Below, piece by piece: positions 17,593-26,487 of a stretch of DNA of 64,000 nucleotides. Each line of letters begins with the position of its first letter. The stretch's first letter is position 1. A program made the position numbers and the translations under genes. The notes beneath the pieces are model-generated. The model worked only from the letters and a program-made list of their open reading frames with translations, did not search any database and was not told the DNA's origin. The stretch comes from Microterricola viridarii (GTDB lineage: Bacteria; Actinomycetota; Actinomycetes; Actinomycetales; Microbacteriaceae): NCBI RefSeq assembly GCF_001542775.1, contig NZ_CP014145.1, positions 2,108,001 to 2,172,000 of the forward strand, given 5' to 3'.

Positions 17593-18996
17593 ATGGTCAT
17601 GGATAAAATTCGTTTGCGCAGCGACACCCGCGCCGGCGCACTACTCGAACCTATTGATCTCGAACAGGTTGGGTTCAAGCAGCTTGATTTCTCCCCCACA
17701 CCCGTGCTCAAACCGCGTTCGGGGCCGGTGAAATCGAACTTCCGCTATGACATCGCGATCATCGGAATGGGTTACGTCGGGCTGCCAACGAGCCTCGCTT
17801 TCGCCGAGACAGGCCTCCGGGTGCTGGGAATCGAGCTGAGCGAGCGGCGCATCGAAGCCATCACAGACGGTCATGTCGACCTGCTGGCCTCCGATCAGGA
17901 GCGGCTCAGCAACGCCAGGCACAACGGCTTGCTCACCTTGTCTGGCGACCCTGCGTTGCTCGCCCAAGCCGCAGCAGTGATCGTGTGCGTGCCGACCCCC
18001 GTTGACGCGTACCTGGTGCCGGACCTCAGCCTGCTACGGGCGGCCTGCGCCACCGTGGTGGAGCACGCCGTCGCAGAACAGGTGCTGATCCTCACGTCGA
18101 CCTCCTACGTCGGCAGCACTCGAGATTTGATGGTGAACCCGCTGGTCGAGCGTGGTTTCACCCCAGGAACCGACATCTTCATCGCATTCAGCCCGGAGCG
18201 CATCAACCCGGGTGCGGCGGGCTTCGCCCACGAAGATGTCCCACGCGTGGTCGGCGGTGCAACCCCGAATTGCACCGCCGCCGCGGCTACTATCGTCGGC
18301 AGCTACGTCACGCAGATTCATCCGGTCAGCTCCATGGAAGCGGCCGAGATGACCAAGCTGGTTGAGAATATCTTCCGAGCCGTGAACATTGCGCTGGCCA
18401 ACGAGTTCGCCGACGTCAGCGCGCTGCTCGATCTCGACGTTGTCGAGGTCATCAACGCCGCTGCCACGAAGCCATATGGTTTCATGCCGTTCCTGCCTGG
18501 ACCCGGCGTCGGTGGTCACTGCATCCCCTGCGATCCGCACTACCTGCTCTGGCAGCTGCACAAGGAACGCCGCAGCGCACCGCTCATCGAACAGACAATG
18601 AGCCTGATCGCCGCCCGACCTCGGCATGTGGTGGATCGCGTGCGGGAGTTGCTCTCGGCCAAGGGCCGCGGCCTCACGGGTACCAGGGTGATCGTCGTCG
18701 GTGTTGCGTACAAGCCGGATGTCGAGGATGTGCGCGAGTCTCCGGCCCTCGAGGTGATGAGTTCTCTGCTGCACGAAGGCGCGATCGTCGCCTACTACGA
18801 CCCGCTGTGCCCGCATGTGCGGCTCCACGACGGTTCCATGCTCGCCAGCATCGGCGATCCATCGGAGTTCGGCAGCGACGTCGCCGTGATTCACACGGCT
18901 CACACCGGGGTCGATCTCGGTTGGCTCGACGACGTCGACCTTGTGCTCGACACCAGCTATTCCGCCAGCTCCATCAGCCACGCGGTGCGTCTCTAG
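17593..18996 (+). CDS. UDP-glucose/GDP-mannose dehydrogenase family enzyme (nucleotide-sugar 6-dehydrogenase)
   Basis: Oxidises the C6 hydroxyl of a nucleotide sugar to a carboxylate with NAD+, making a uronic-acid donor. The 467-residue protein has an extra polar N-terminus of about 50 residues. The Rossmann motif IIGMGYVGLPTS follows, then STSYVGSTRDL, FSPERINPG, EMTKLVENIFRAVNIALANE and the catalytic cysteine in GPGVGGHCIPCDP near residue 310, ending with GVAYKPDVEDVRESPA. The pattern 'GHCIPCDP' is closer to the UDP-N-acetyl sugar dehydrogenases (WecC/WbpA-like) than to plain UDP-glucose dehydrogenase. ATG 17593 is chosen; ATG 17599 is possible. It probably supplies the GT2 synthase next door. 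Confidence 0.9.
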   Translation: MVMDKIRLRSDTRAGALLEPIDLEQVGFKQLDFSPTPVLKPRSGPVKSNFRYDIAIIGMGYVGLPTSLAFAETGLRVLGIELSERRIEAITDGHVDLLASDQERLSNARHNGLLTLSGDPALLAQAAAVIVCVPTPVDAYLVPDLSLLRAACATVVEHAVAEQVLILTSTSYVGSTRDLMVNPLVERGFTPGTDIFIAFSPERINPGAAGFAHEDVPRVVGGATPNCTAAAATIVGSYVTQIHPVSSMEAAEMTKLVENIFRAVNIALANEFADVSALLDLDVVEVINAAATKPYGFMPFLPGPGVGGHCIPCDPHYLLWQLHKERRSAPLIEQTMSLIAARPRHVVDRVRELLSAKGRGLTGTRVIVVGVAYKPDVEDVRESPALEVMSSLLHEGAIVAYYDPLCPHVRLHDGSMLASIGDPSEFGSDVAVIHTAHTGVDLGWLDDVDLVLDTSYSASSISHAVRL

Positions 18997-19176
18997 CGCC
19001 GCCCTCAGACGACGGATGTCGCCCGCTCTGTGCCATGCGGCATCCGTCCCCCTCCCGCAGAACACCGCAGGAACACCGATACACACGCTCTCCCGAAAAC
19101 CCGCTGTGGTTCCCACCTTGCGAGCGCGGCCGACTCTAGACAGCCCGCTACAACACAACCCGAAGATCGGAATCTG

Positions 19177-22023
19177 ATGTCTCGTCATTCAGCCCGTGCC
19201 CGCCGCGAGTCGGACGCAACCGACCCCTCGCCCGCAGAAGCACCACGGCCGCGAAGAAGACTGAGATTCATAGCCCTCGGCACCATCGCCACCCTCGCGG
19301 TGACCATGGGAGCGAGCGTGTTGGCAGTAGCACCGGCGCAGGCTGCGGGTGAGACCGTCGTCACGCTCACCTTCGACGACGCCAACGCCGACCAGATGCC
19401 CGCCGCCGCGTTGTTGAAGGACAAGAACCTTCCCGCCACCTTCTTCATCAACTCGGGGTACCTCAACCAACCGGGATGGATGAGCACGGCCGACCTGGCC
19501 ACACTCTCCTCAGAGGGCCACGAGATCGGCGGCCACACCCGCAGCCACCCGGATCTCGTGCAGGTACCGGCCGACGAGGCTCTTCGGCAGATCTGCAACG
19601 ACCGCGTCGTTCTATCGAACCTGGGCTACAAGGTCACCAGTTTCGCCTACCCTTTCGCCTCGTCCAACGCCAGTACTGAGGCTGCCGTGCAGAGTTGCGG
19701 CTATAACAGTGGCCGCGGGCTCGGCGACTTGCGCACCGCCCCGGGAACACCGTGTGCAACTTGTGACTTCGCTGAGTCGATCCCGCCGACGGACCCGTAT
19801 TGGACTCGCGCGGCCGACCAAGTTGACTCGAGCTGGACGCTTCAGCGACTGCAGCAGACCGTCACCGACGCTGCGGCGAACGGTGGTGGTTGGGTGCAGT
19901 TGACGTTCCATCACATCTGTGACGGTTGCGACCAGCTCGCACTCTCGCCGGCCGTGTTCGACCAGTTCACCACGTGGTTGGCGGGCTGGAAGAATGGCAC
20001 GAGCACCCAGGTCAAGACGGTGGATCAGGTCATCGGTGGCACTGTGAAGCCGCTCGTCTCAGGTCCGGTCTTCGTGCCGCCTCCCGCAGCCGGGCCCGGA
20101 GTGCAGGCACTGCAGAACCCCAGCTTCGAGACTGTCGACGCGTCAGGCCTGCCGACGTGTTGGTGGGACTCCTTCTACGGCATCAATACCGCTACCTTCG
20201 CCACAGTGAGCCCCGGGCGCACGGGCAATAACGCCTCACAAGTGACCGTCAGTGGATACACGTCCGGAGACGCGAAACGATTGCAGATATTCGACGGCGG
20301 AGCGTGCGCCCCGACTGTGGTCACCGGCCAGACGTACTCGCTCAGGGCCTGGTACAAATCGACTGGAGCAACCCAGTTCACCGTGTACTACCGCCAAACC
20401 GACGGCAGCTGGCTGTACGGCACCTCGAGCCCCTGGTTCGCCGCTGCGACCGACTACACCCAAGCGGTCTGGGACACACCGGCAATTCCCGCGGGCGTGA
20501 ACGGAATCAGCTTCGCGCTCAACGTCTTCGGAAACGGCCAGCTCACGACGGATGACTACGCGATGTACAACACCGTTGGCGCTCCGCCTGCACAAGAACT
20601 CACCTCCGCAGTTCCCACCATCACCGGAACCGCAAAGGTCGGATCGGTACTGACCGCCAACGCAGGAACCTGGGCCCCGGCACCGGTCACACTCGCCTAC
20701 CAGTGGCTCGTCGGCAACACCGCCGTCACCGGCGCGACAGCCGCCACCTACACCCCAGTGGCCGCAGACGTCGGTAAGACTGTCACCGTGCAGGTCACGG
20801 GCACGAAGACCGGCTACGCCACCAAGGCCGTGACAAGCGCCGCCACCGCGGCAGTCGCTGCCGCCACGGTCCCGCAGCTCGTCGCTCCCGTGCCCACCAT
20901 CACGGGCACCGCCAAGGTCGGATCCGTGCTGACAGCCAACGCTGGAACGTGGACACCGGCGCCGGTCACCCTCGCCTACCAGTGGCTCGTCGGCAACGTC
21001 GCCGTCCCCGGCGCGACGGCCAAGACCTACAAGCCAGTGGCCGCGAACGTCGGCAAGACGGTCACCGTGCGGGTCACAGGCACGAAGACCGGCTACGCCA
21101 GCAAGGCGGTCACCAGCGCAGCCACCGCCGCGGTGGTCGCCGCCACAGCGCCGAAGCCCCCGATCCGACTGTCCGGCGCGAACCGGTACGAGACGTCGGC
21201 CCGGATCTCGGCTGCCACATTCAGCCCCGGCGTGCCCGTCGCGTATGTCGCGACAGGCAGCGACTTCCCCGACGCCCTCTCCGGCGGCCCGGCTGCCGGA
21301 GCGACCGGAGCTCCGATGTTGCTCGTGTCGAGCACCGGCATCCCGCCGGCCATCATGACCGAGTTACTCCGGTTGAAGCCGGCACGAATTGTCGTGCTCG
21401 GCAGCAGCGGCGTGGTCTCCAGCGCCATCGAGAGCGCGCTGGCGAAAATCTCGCCGACTAGCCGCATCGCGGGTGCCGACCGCTATGAGACATCCGCGCG
21501 AATCTCGGCCGCGACGTTCAAGCCCGGTGTTGCTGTGGCATACGTCGCCACCGGGGCGGACTTCCCTGACGCGCTCTCCGGCGGTGCGGCAGCTGGCTCC
21601 CAGGCTTCCCCCGTGTTGCTCGTGCAGCCCACGAGCGTCCCCGCGGCCATTCGCGCGGAGCTACAGCGGCTCAAGCCCGCGAAGATCGTCGTCTTGGGCA
21701 GCACGGGCGTGGTGTCTGCTGCGGTGGCCACAGCGCTTAATGGGATCGCACCGACGACTCGCGTCTTCGGGGCCGATCGCTATGCGACCTCAGCGAGTAT
21801 CTCCGCAGCCGTCTTCTCGCCCGACGTGAAGGTCGTCTACCTGGCGACCGGCGCTGATTTCCCCGACGCCCTCTCCGGCGGCCCCGCGGCCATCAAGGAG
21901 GGCGGCCCGGTATTGCTCGTCCGGGGGACTCGATTCCCGCGGCCATCGGTGCAGAGCTCTCCCGGTTGCGCCCGCAGCGCATCGTCGTGTTGGGCAGCTC
22001 CGCCGTGGTCAACGATGCGGTGA
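19177..22023 (+). CDS. Secreted polysaccharide deacetylase with Ig-like and cell-wall-binding (CWB2) repeats; 3' end frameshifted
   Basis: A large exported protein. Domain order from ATG 19177: basic N-terminus and signal peptide cut near APAQA-AGE (about residue 57). A NodB-type deacetylase follows with TLTFDDAN (Asp67/68) and HEIGGHTRSH (metal His120, His124). Then comes a jelly-roll-like carbohydrate-binding region (about 310-470). Two near-identical Ig-like repeats starting PTITGTAKVGSVLTANAGTW (about 473-565 and 568-655) are followed by three CWB2 repeats (RLSGANRYETSARIS; IAGADRYETSA; VFGADRYATSA) from about 663. The frame ends at 22023 in nonsense. Adding one G to the G5 run at 21923-21927 restores GDSIPAAIGAELSRL through to a stop at 22050-22052, the normal CWB2 end. 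It likely deacetylates a surface glycan or peptidoglycan. Confidence 0.9.
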   Translation: MSRHSARARRESDATDPSPAEAPRPRRRLRFIALGTIATLAVTMGASVLAVAPAQAAGETVVTLTFDDANADQMPAAALLKDKNLPATFFINSGYLNQPGWMSTADLATLSSEGHEIGGHTRSHPDLVQVPADEALRQICNDRVVLSNLGYKVTSFAYPFASSNASTEAAVQSCGYNSGRGLGDLRTAPGTPCATCDFAESIPPTDPYWTRAADQVDSSWTLQRLQQTVTDAAANGGGWVQLTFHHICDGCDQLALSPAVFDQFTTWLAGWKNGTSTQVKTVDQVIGGTVKPLVSGPVFVPPPAAGPGVQALQNPSFETVDASGLPTCWWDSFYGINTATFATVSPGRTGNNASQVTVSGYTSGDAKRLQIFDGGACAPTVVTGQTYSLRAWYKSTGATQFTVYYRQTDGSWLYGTSSPWFAAATDYTQAVWDTPAIPAGVNGISFALNVFGNGQLTTDDYAMYNTVGAPPAQELTSAVPTITGTAKVGSVLTANAGTWAPAPVTLAYQWLVGNTAVTGATAATYTPVAADVGKTVTVQVTGTKTGYATKAVTSAATAAVAAATVPQLVAPVPTITGTAKVGSVLTANAGTWTPAPVTLAYQWLVGNVAVPGATAKTYKPVAANVGKTVTVRVTGTKTGYASKAVTSAATAAVVAATAPKPPIRLSGANRYETSARISAATFSPGVPVAYVATGSDFPDALSGGPAAGATGAPMLLVSSTGIPPAIMTELLRLKPARIVVLGSSGVVSSAIESALAKISPTSRIAGADRYETSARISAATFKPGVAVAYVATGADFPDALSGGAAAGSQASPVLLVQPTSVPAAIRAELQRLKPAKIVVLGSTGVVSAAVATALNGIAPTTRVFGADRYATSASISAAVFSPDVKVVYLATGADFPDALSGGPAAIKEGGPVLLVRGTRFPRPSVQSSPGCARSASSCWAAPPWSTMR

Positions 22024-22150
22024 TGGCCGCCGCACAGACGTATGTGCCGTAGGGCGCAGCGGCGTCCACTGGCCGTGCCTGCGGACGATCGCTACCGAAC
22101 CTCAACAGTTCAAACCACCACCACACCAATCTGAGAAGCGATAGAACGAC

Positions 22151-23209
22151 ATGATCACGACAGTCACCGGCGGAGCAGGATTCATCGGAAGCCACTTGGT
22201 TGAGGAGCTGATAGCTCGCGGCGACTACGTCACCGTGATCGACGATCTCAGCACGGGTTCGATCGAGAACCTCTCCTCCGTGCTCGGCCACATCCGCATG
22301 CGATTCATCGAGGGATCCATTTGCGATCCGGATGCCGTGGCCGCTGCGGTGGAGGGGGCGGACCGTGTCTTCCACCTGGCTGCCGCCGTCGGCGTGCGCC
22401 TCATCGTCGAACACCCACTCGAGAGCCTGCGCACAAACATCCACGGTACGGAGACAGTGCTCGACGCCGTGCGCGCCACCGGTGCGACACTGCTGCTGGC
22501 CTCGACCAGCGAGGTGTACGGCAAGAACACCGCCGACAGCCTCGATGAGGAAGCCGATCGGATCCTCGGTTCCCCACTCAAGTCACGATGGACGTACGCA
22601 GCGGCCAAGGGCATCGATGAGGCCATCGCGCATGCCTACTGGCGTGAGTACGGGCTTCGTGTGGCGATCGTACGGCTCTTCAACACGGTCGGCCCCCGGC
22701 AGACCGGGCGCTACGGCATGGTCGTGCCCACTCTCGTCGGGCAGGCGCTGGCCGGCAAGCCCGTCACAGTGTTCGGCAACGGCTCGCAGACGCGCTGCTT
22801 CGGCTATGTCGGCGACGTGGTTCCCGCACTGATCGCACTGGCCGAGGAACCCGCTGCGTACGGCCAGGCGTTCAACCTCGGGGGCCGCTACGAAGTCTCG
22901 ATCAGCTCCCTCGCTCAGCGGGCCATTGATCTGCTGCAGAGCGACAGCTCCATCGTCTACGTGCCCTACGCCGAGGCGTACCCGGAGGGCTTCGAGGACA
23001 TGCAACGGCGCGTGCCGAACAACGGCAAGGCCCGGGAACTGATCGGTTTCGACCCGCAGACGACGGTGGATGAGATCATCGGCCATGTGGCCAGCGCGCT
23101 CACCGCTGCCGGCCCGCGTCGAGCGGACGGCGCGGCGGGGGCGGTCGCCGACGCGAGTGAGCAGATCGGCAACCCTGCTCACGCACTTGACCAGCAGATC
23201 GCCGTCTAG
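22151..23209 (+). CDS. NAD-dependent sugar-nucleotide epimerase/dehydratase (extended SDR)
   Basis: A 352-residue extended SDR with the NAD motif TGGAGFIGSHLVEEL, VIDDLSTGS, the catalytic S-T-S-E-VYGKN with Y-A-A-A-K (RWTYAAAKGIDE), and LFNTVGPRQTGRYGMVVP. These mark UDP-glucose 4-epimerase/UDP-glucuronate decarboxylase relatives. The exact reaction is open. It stands third in a same-strand series with the nucleotide-sugar dehydrogenase and the secreted deacetylase, so it probably makes another donor for the same glycan. The last 35 residues are low-complexity Ala/Asp-rich. Its 3' end overlaps the convergent permease ORF by 110 bases, which may reflect a frameshift in the latter. Confidence 0.9.
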   Translation: MITTVTGGAGFIGSHLVEELIARGDYVTVIDDLSTGSIENLSSVLGHIRMRFIEGSICDPDAVAAAVEGADRVFHLAAAVGVRLIVEHPLESLRTNIHGTETVLDAVRATGATLLLASTSEVYGKNTADSLDEEADRILGSPLKSRWTYAAAKGIDEAIAHAYWREYGLRVAIVRLFNTVGPRQTGRYGMVVPTLVGQALAGKPVTVFGNGSQTRCFGYVGDVVPALIALAEEPAAYGQAFNLGGRYEVSISSLAQRAIDLLQSDSSIVYVPYAEAYPEGFEDMQRRVPNNGKARELIGFDPQTTVDEIIGHVASALTAAGPRRADGAAGAVADASEQIGNPAHALDQQIAV

Positions 23210-24491
23210 CCGGGAGGCGTTCCTGCTGCCCGCCCCGCGCCCCGCGCGAGGCGGAGCCCCCTGCCGGCAAACCCGGCCCCAGCACCAGAGCAGCGATCAG
23301 GACGCCCTGCCCAGGCAGGGTGAACGCCAACGCCAGGCATCCCGCGCAGCCCAACAGCTGCACCGCGGGGTGCAGCCAGCGTTCTGCCCGAGGCTGGCGG
23401 AGGGCGGCAACGTGGGCGATCGCGTAGTAGACCAGCACGCAGGTCGCCGAGAAACCGACCAGCCACGCCGGGTCGAGCAACAGCACGGCCGCTATCGCGA
23501 CGGCGGCAACCACGAGCTCGGCGACCACGGGCGAGCCGCGCCGTGCAGAGACACGGCGGAGCGCTCCGGGGAGCTCGCGGTCGCGGGCCATCGCGAGACT
23601 GGTGCGGCTGAGCCCGGCGAGGATGCCGAGCAGCGAGCCGAGGCAGGCCAGCGCGGCCACGAGGCTCACCACGAGCACCCAGCCGCCTGCGCCGCCGCCC
23701 GCGACGACCGAGGCCAGCTCGGCCAGCGGGGAGCTCGAGCGGGCGAGACGCTCCGGCCCGAGCACGAGCACGGTTGCGGCGCCGATTGCGCCGTAGAGCA
23801 GCAGCGCGATCGCCAGCGCCCAGAGGATCGCTCTCGGCAGCGTGCGGCGGGGCTCGCGCGCCTCCTCGCCGAGGGTGGCCATGCGCGCATAGCCGGCGAA
23901 GCAGAAGAACAGCAGCCCGGCCGACTGCCCGATGCCGAGCCAGCCGGCATCCGCACCGGCCACGGGCTCGACGGGGGCCGCGCCCGTTCCGCCTTGCGCT
24001 GCCCAGACGGCGACCAGCACCAGCAGGGCGCAGAGTCCGAGGAGCACAACGGCGACGACGACACCGCTGAATCGCGCCGTGCTGCGCACGCCCAGTGCGT
24101 TGATGATCGCCAGCACGAGGATGGCAGCCACGGCCACCGCGCGAGCCTGCCCAGGCCAGAGGTAGCCGCCAGCGATCAGCGCGATCGCGGCGGCCGACGC
24201 GGTCTTGCCCGCCAGGAACAACCACCCGGCAGAGAAGCCCCACCACGGGCCGAGCAGCGCCCTGCCGTAGGCATAGGCCCCGCCGGAGACGGGGTGTGCC
24301 ATCGCGAGCTGCGCCGAGCTCAGCGCGTTGAGGGTTGCGACGACCGCAGCGATCACGAGCCCGATCAGCAGACCGGCACCGGCCACGGCAGCTGCCGGGG
24401 CCCAGACGAAGAAGACACCTGCCCCGATCATGGAGGCCAGGCCGATTGCCATCGCGCCGGGGATCCCGAGTTGTCGTTGCAGCGTGTTCAC
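23100..24491 (-). CDS. APC-family amino-acid permease (C-terminus probably frameshifted)
   Basis: A 12-helix-type transporter of the amino acid-polyamine-organocation superfamily, about 463 residues as read. The first helix holds GLASMIGAGVFFVWAP, the consensus G-x-G substrate-binding loop. Later come SGGAYAYGRALLGPWWGF and FCFAGYARMATLGEEAREP. GTG at 24491 (VNTLQRQLG) is the chosen start; the frame is open to 24563. After the last helix the sequence turns into Arg/Pro-rich nonsense running 110 bases into the epimerase gene. One extra base in the C5 run 23258-23262 would instead end the protein at 23206, right at the epimerase stop. Its substrate is not predictable. Confidence 0.85.
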   Translation of the reverse strand: MNTLQRQLGIPGAMAIGLASMIGAGVFFVWAPAAAVAGAGLLIGLVIAAVVATLNALSSAQLAMAHPVSGGAYAYGRALLGPWWGFSAGWLFLAGKTASAAAIALIAGGYLWPGQARAVAVAAILVLAIINALGVRSTARFSGVVVAVVLLGLCALLVLVAVWAAQGGTGAAPVEPVAGADAGWLGIGQSAGLLFFCFAGYARMATLGEEAREPRRTLPRAILWALAIALLLYGAIGAATVLVLGPERLARSSSPLAELASVVAGGGAGGWVLVVSLVAALACLGSLLGILAGLSRTSLAMARDRELPGALRRVSARRGSPVVAELVVAAVAIAAVLLLDPAWLVGFSATCVLVYYAIAHVAALRQPRAERWLHPAVQLLGCAGCLALAFTLPGQGVLIAALVLGPGLPAGGSASRGARGGQQERLPARRRSAGQVREQGCRSAHSRRRPPPPRRPLDAGRQR

Positions 24492-24579
24492 CCGCAGATC
24501 GTACCGGCCGCCGGTGAATGATGGGGGTCGCCGCCGGCATCCGCGATACTTGAAGCCGCGCACATATCAAGGAGATCGC

Positions 24580-24933
24580 ATGCGGAACCCCCAATGGCGG
24601 CAGCAGGGCGAGGAGCCCGACTACCGTTTCACCCTGGCCAACGAGCGAACGTTCCTGGCCTGGATCCGCACCGCCCTCGCGCTGCTCGCCGGCGGCGTGC
24701 TGCTGCACCAGTTCTCGCACGCGCTCGGCCCGCGCTGGGTTGTCGTGGCATTGGCCGTGCTGCTGGCCATCATCGGCGCCGTGCTCAGCGTGATCGCCTA
24801 CACGCGCTGGCGCGCGAACGAGATCGCCATGCGCACCGGCAAGCCGTTGCCGCACTCGGTGTTGTTGCCCCTGCTGGCCGGCTTCTGCCTGCTCACGGCG
24901 GCCGTCATCGCCGTGCTGATGATCCTCGGATGA
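24580..24933 (+). CDS. DUF202-family (YidH-like) membrane protein
   Basis: A 117-residue protein with a short polar N-terminus, the DUF202 signature YRFTLANERTFLAWIRTALALLAGG as its first helix region, and two more hydrophobic helices. YidH-like proteins sit in the inner membrane; no activity is established. The ATG at 24580 has AAGGAG six bases upstream. Its partner of the same family begins 7 bases after its stop, so the two are cotranscribed and may form a heteromer. Confidence 0.9.
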   Translation: MRNPQWRQQGEEPDYRFTLANERTFLAWIRTALALLAGGVLLHQFSHALGPRWVVVALAVLLAIIGAVLSVIAYTRWRANEIAMRTGKPLPHSVLLPLLAGFCLLTAAVIAVLMILG

Positions 24934-24940
24934 CTCAGCC

Positions 24941-25282
24941 ATGACCACCGCCCACCCACCGGCCCCGCTGCCGCGCGATCCCGGCCTGCAGCCGGAGCGC
25001 ACGGCGCTCGCGTGGAACCGCACCGCACTGGCTGTCGCGATCAACGCGGCGCTCGTGTTGCGCGCGGGCGCGCTCGGCGGGGCGCCGCTGTTCGTGGCCG
25101 TCGGCGTGCTGCTGTTGCTGGCGGCCGGCGCCGCGACCGCCTATTCCGCGATCCGCAAACGGCAGCTGCTGCGTGCCGTCGGAACCCCGCCGCAGAGCAG
25201 TTCCCTGGCGCTCCTGCTCGCCGCCGCCGTGACCCTGGTCGCCAGTGCGGCCGGGATCGCCTCGATCCTCACAATCCGGTGA
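24941..25282 (+). CDS. Second DUF202-family membrane protein
   Basis: 113 residues, beginning with a Pro-rich tail. The DUF202 motif here is LQPERTALAWNRTALAVAINAALVLRAG, with two further hydrophobic helices. It differs clearly from its upstream neighbour, so the pair is an old duplication rather than a recent one. The two genes are 7 bases apart. Function unknown. Confidence 0.88.
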   Translation: MTTAHPPAPLPRDPGLQPERTALAWNRTALAVAINAALVLRAGALGGAPLFVAVGVLLLLAAGAATAYSAIRKRQLLRAVGTPPQSSSLALLLAAAVTLVASAAGIASILTIR

Positions 25283-25328
25283 CCGCGGTCACCGTGCGTG
25301 CGCCGGCGAACTGCGAGGATAGAACACG

Positions 25329-25685
25329 ATGACAAACCACCCCGAGCTCGCCATTCACGACGACGACGATTCCCGGCCGCTGCACGGTAGCCGGCGTCGG
25401 CGCCTGACTCAGATCGTCGTGCTGCTCTGTGTGCTCGGCCTGGTGCTGCCGACGATCCTGACGACGCTCAGCGTCTCGACGGCGACCGCGGAGCGGGCCT
25501 GCGAGATCACTGTGGCGGCCTACTACCCGGATGCCGGCGGATTCCGCGCCGGATTCGAGCTGTTTGGCCAGGGCGGCCCCGGTTGGCAGTGCTACCGGCT
25601 GAACCAGAGCGGCGCGGAGAGCTACCTCGCCCCGCTCGGGCTGCTGCCCGGACTTCCCAGCGTGGTGCACGGCCAGCGCAGTTGA
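25329..25685 (+). CDS. Small single-pass membrane protein, unknown
   Basis: I do not recognise a named family. The 118 residues start with an acidic, then basic cytoplasmic segment (HDDDDSRPLHGSRRRR). One hydrophobic helix follows (about residues 28-50), then an exposed domain of about 65 residues with two cysteines (ERACEITV; WQCYRLN), which could form a disulfide. It follows the DUF202 pair by 46 bases on the same strand and may belong to the same transcript. Confidence 0.7.
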   Translation: MTNHPELAIHDDDDSRPLHGSRRRRLTQIVVLLCVLGLVLPTILTTLSVSTATAERACEITVAAYYPDAGGFRAGFELFGQGGPGWQCYRLNQSGAESYLAPLGLLPGLPSVVHGQRS

Positions 25686-25721
25686 CGCCGGGCGCTCCCC
25701 CGCCCACACCGCCGCAGTCCC

Positions 25722-25997
25722 GCTGGTCGAGTAGGCGTGCCAGCGCCGAATCGAGACGCCGCCACAGCCAGACACCCAGCCCCGTGCGAGGTCTCGATAC
25801 GCTCGTTCCTCGCTACTCGACCAGCGGATTGTGGCGACAGATCCCGCTGGCTCGAAGGAGAGCCAGCGGTTGTGGCGACAGATCCCGCTGGCTCGAAGGA
25901 GAGCCAGCGGGTTGTGGCGACAGATCCGGCTGGCTCGAGGGGCGCCAGCGACCGAAGCGAACACCACGCGTCCCGCCGATTGAGCCTGTCGAAATCT
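25722..25997. repeat. Composite repeat cluster (REP-like unit plus three tandem copies)
   Basis: The 328-base space 25686-26013 is filled by repeats. An inverted pair of the long form stands at about 25722-25835 (CTGGTCGAGTAGGCGTGCC .. CTCGATACGCTCGTTCCTCG). Three tandem copies of about 40 bases follow, each beginning TGTGGCGACAGATC (about 25841-25940). The short core GATTGAGCCTGTCGAAATC closes it at 25979-25997. I see no gene here. Confidence 0.75.
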
Positions 25998-26013
25998 AAC
26001 GGACTGGTGGAGC

Positions 26014-26487
26014 TCAGCCCTCGGGTAGGAAGACCCGCTTGTACTTGCGCCCGTCCGGCAGCTCAACGGTCTGCGCCTCCAGCTGCCCCCGGGTCACGCG
26101 CAGGTAGATCGCCTGCGCGGTGACGCCGAGCTTCTCTGCCGCCTCGGCAACCGAGAGCCCGGGCAGATCGGTCGGCTTCGCGCTCGGCCGGGCCGAGCGT
26201 TTGCGGCTCGCCTGCTGCCGCTCGGCGATCGCTGCGTCGTCTCCCTGCCAGCGCGCCTTGGCAGCCGCCGGGCTGAGGTGGGCGGCTTCGCCGATCTGTG
26301 CCCAGTCGGCGCCCGCCGCGACCGCGTCGCGCACAGCGGTGAGTGACGCGGCATCCGCCTCAAGAGCCTCGATCAGCCTGCGCACGGCGGCCAGGCGGTC
26401 GAGGGCAGAAGCGGGGGACGGAGCCGCCGCGTCGAGCTCCCGTGCGCGTTCCAGGGCTGCACGGGTGTCATCGGCGAGAAAGGGCAC
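26014..26487 (-). CDS. Small HTH DNA-binding protein (excisionase/MerR-like helix)
   Basis: A 157-residue protein. The N-terminal half is alpha-helical and Ala-rich (LERARELDAAAPSPASALDRL), with a short helix-turn-helix-like stretch GADWAQIGEAAHLSPAAAKARW. A linker rich in Arg/Ser follows. A second HTH near the C-terminus (LSVAEAAEKLGVTAQAIYLRVTRG) resembles MerR/excisionase-type helices that read DNA. The start is GTG at 26485-26487, preceded by GGAGG at five bases; the open frame extends to 26718 but without a site. It lies downstream of prs on the same strand, separated by a terminator. Role unknown. Confidence 0.75.
   Translation of the reverse strand: MPFLADDTRAALERARELDAAAPSPASALDRLAAVRRLIEALEADAASLTAVRDAVAAGADWAQIGEAAHLSPAAAKARWQGDDAAIAERQQASRKRSARPSAKPTDLPGLSVAEAAEKLGVTAQAIYLRVTRGQLEAQTVELPDGRKYKRVFLPEG

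Noticed and set aside
23206..25044. 612-residue minus-strand frame over the permease and DUF202 genes
   Set aside because: Only its last 20 or so codons may be real, as the restored C-terminus of the permease; the rest is a shadow frame.
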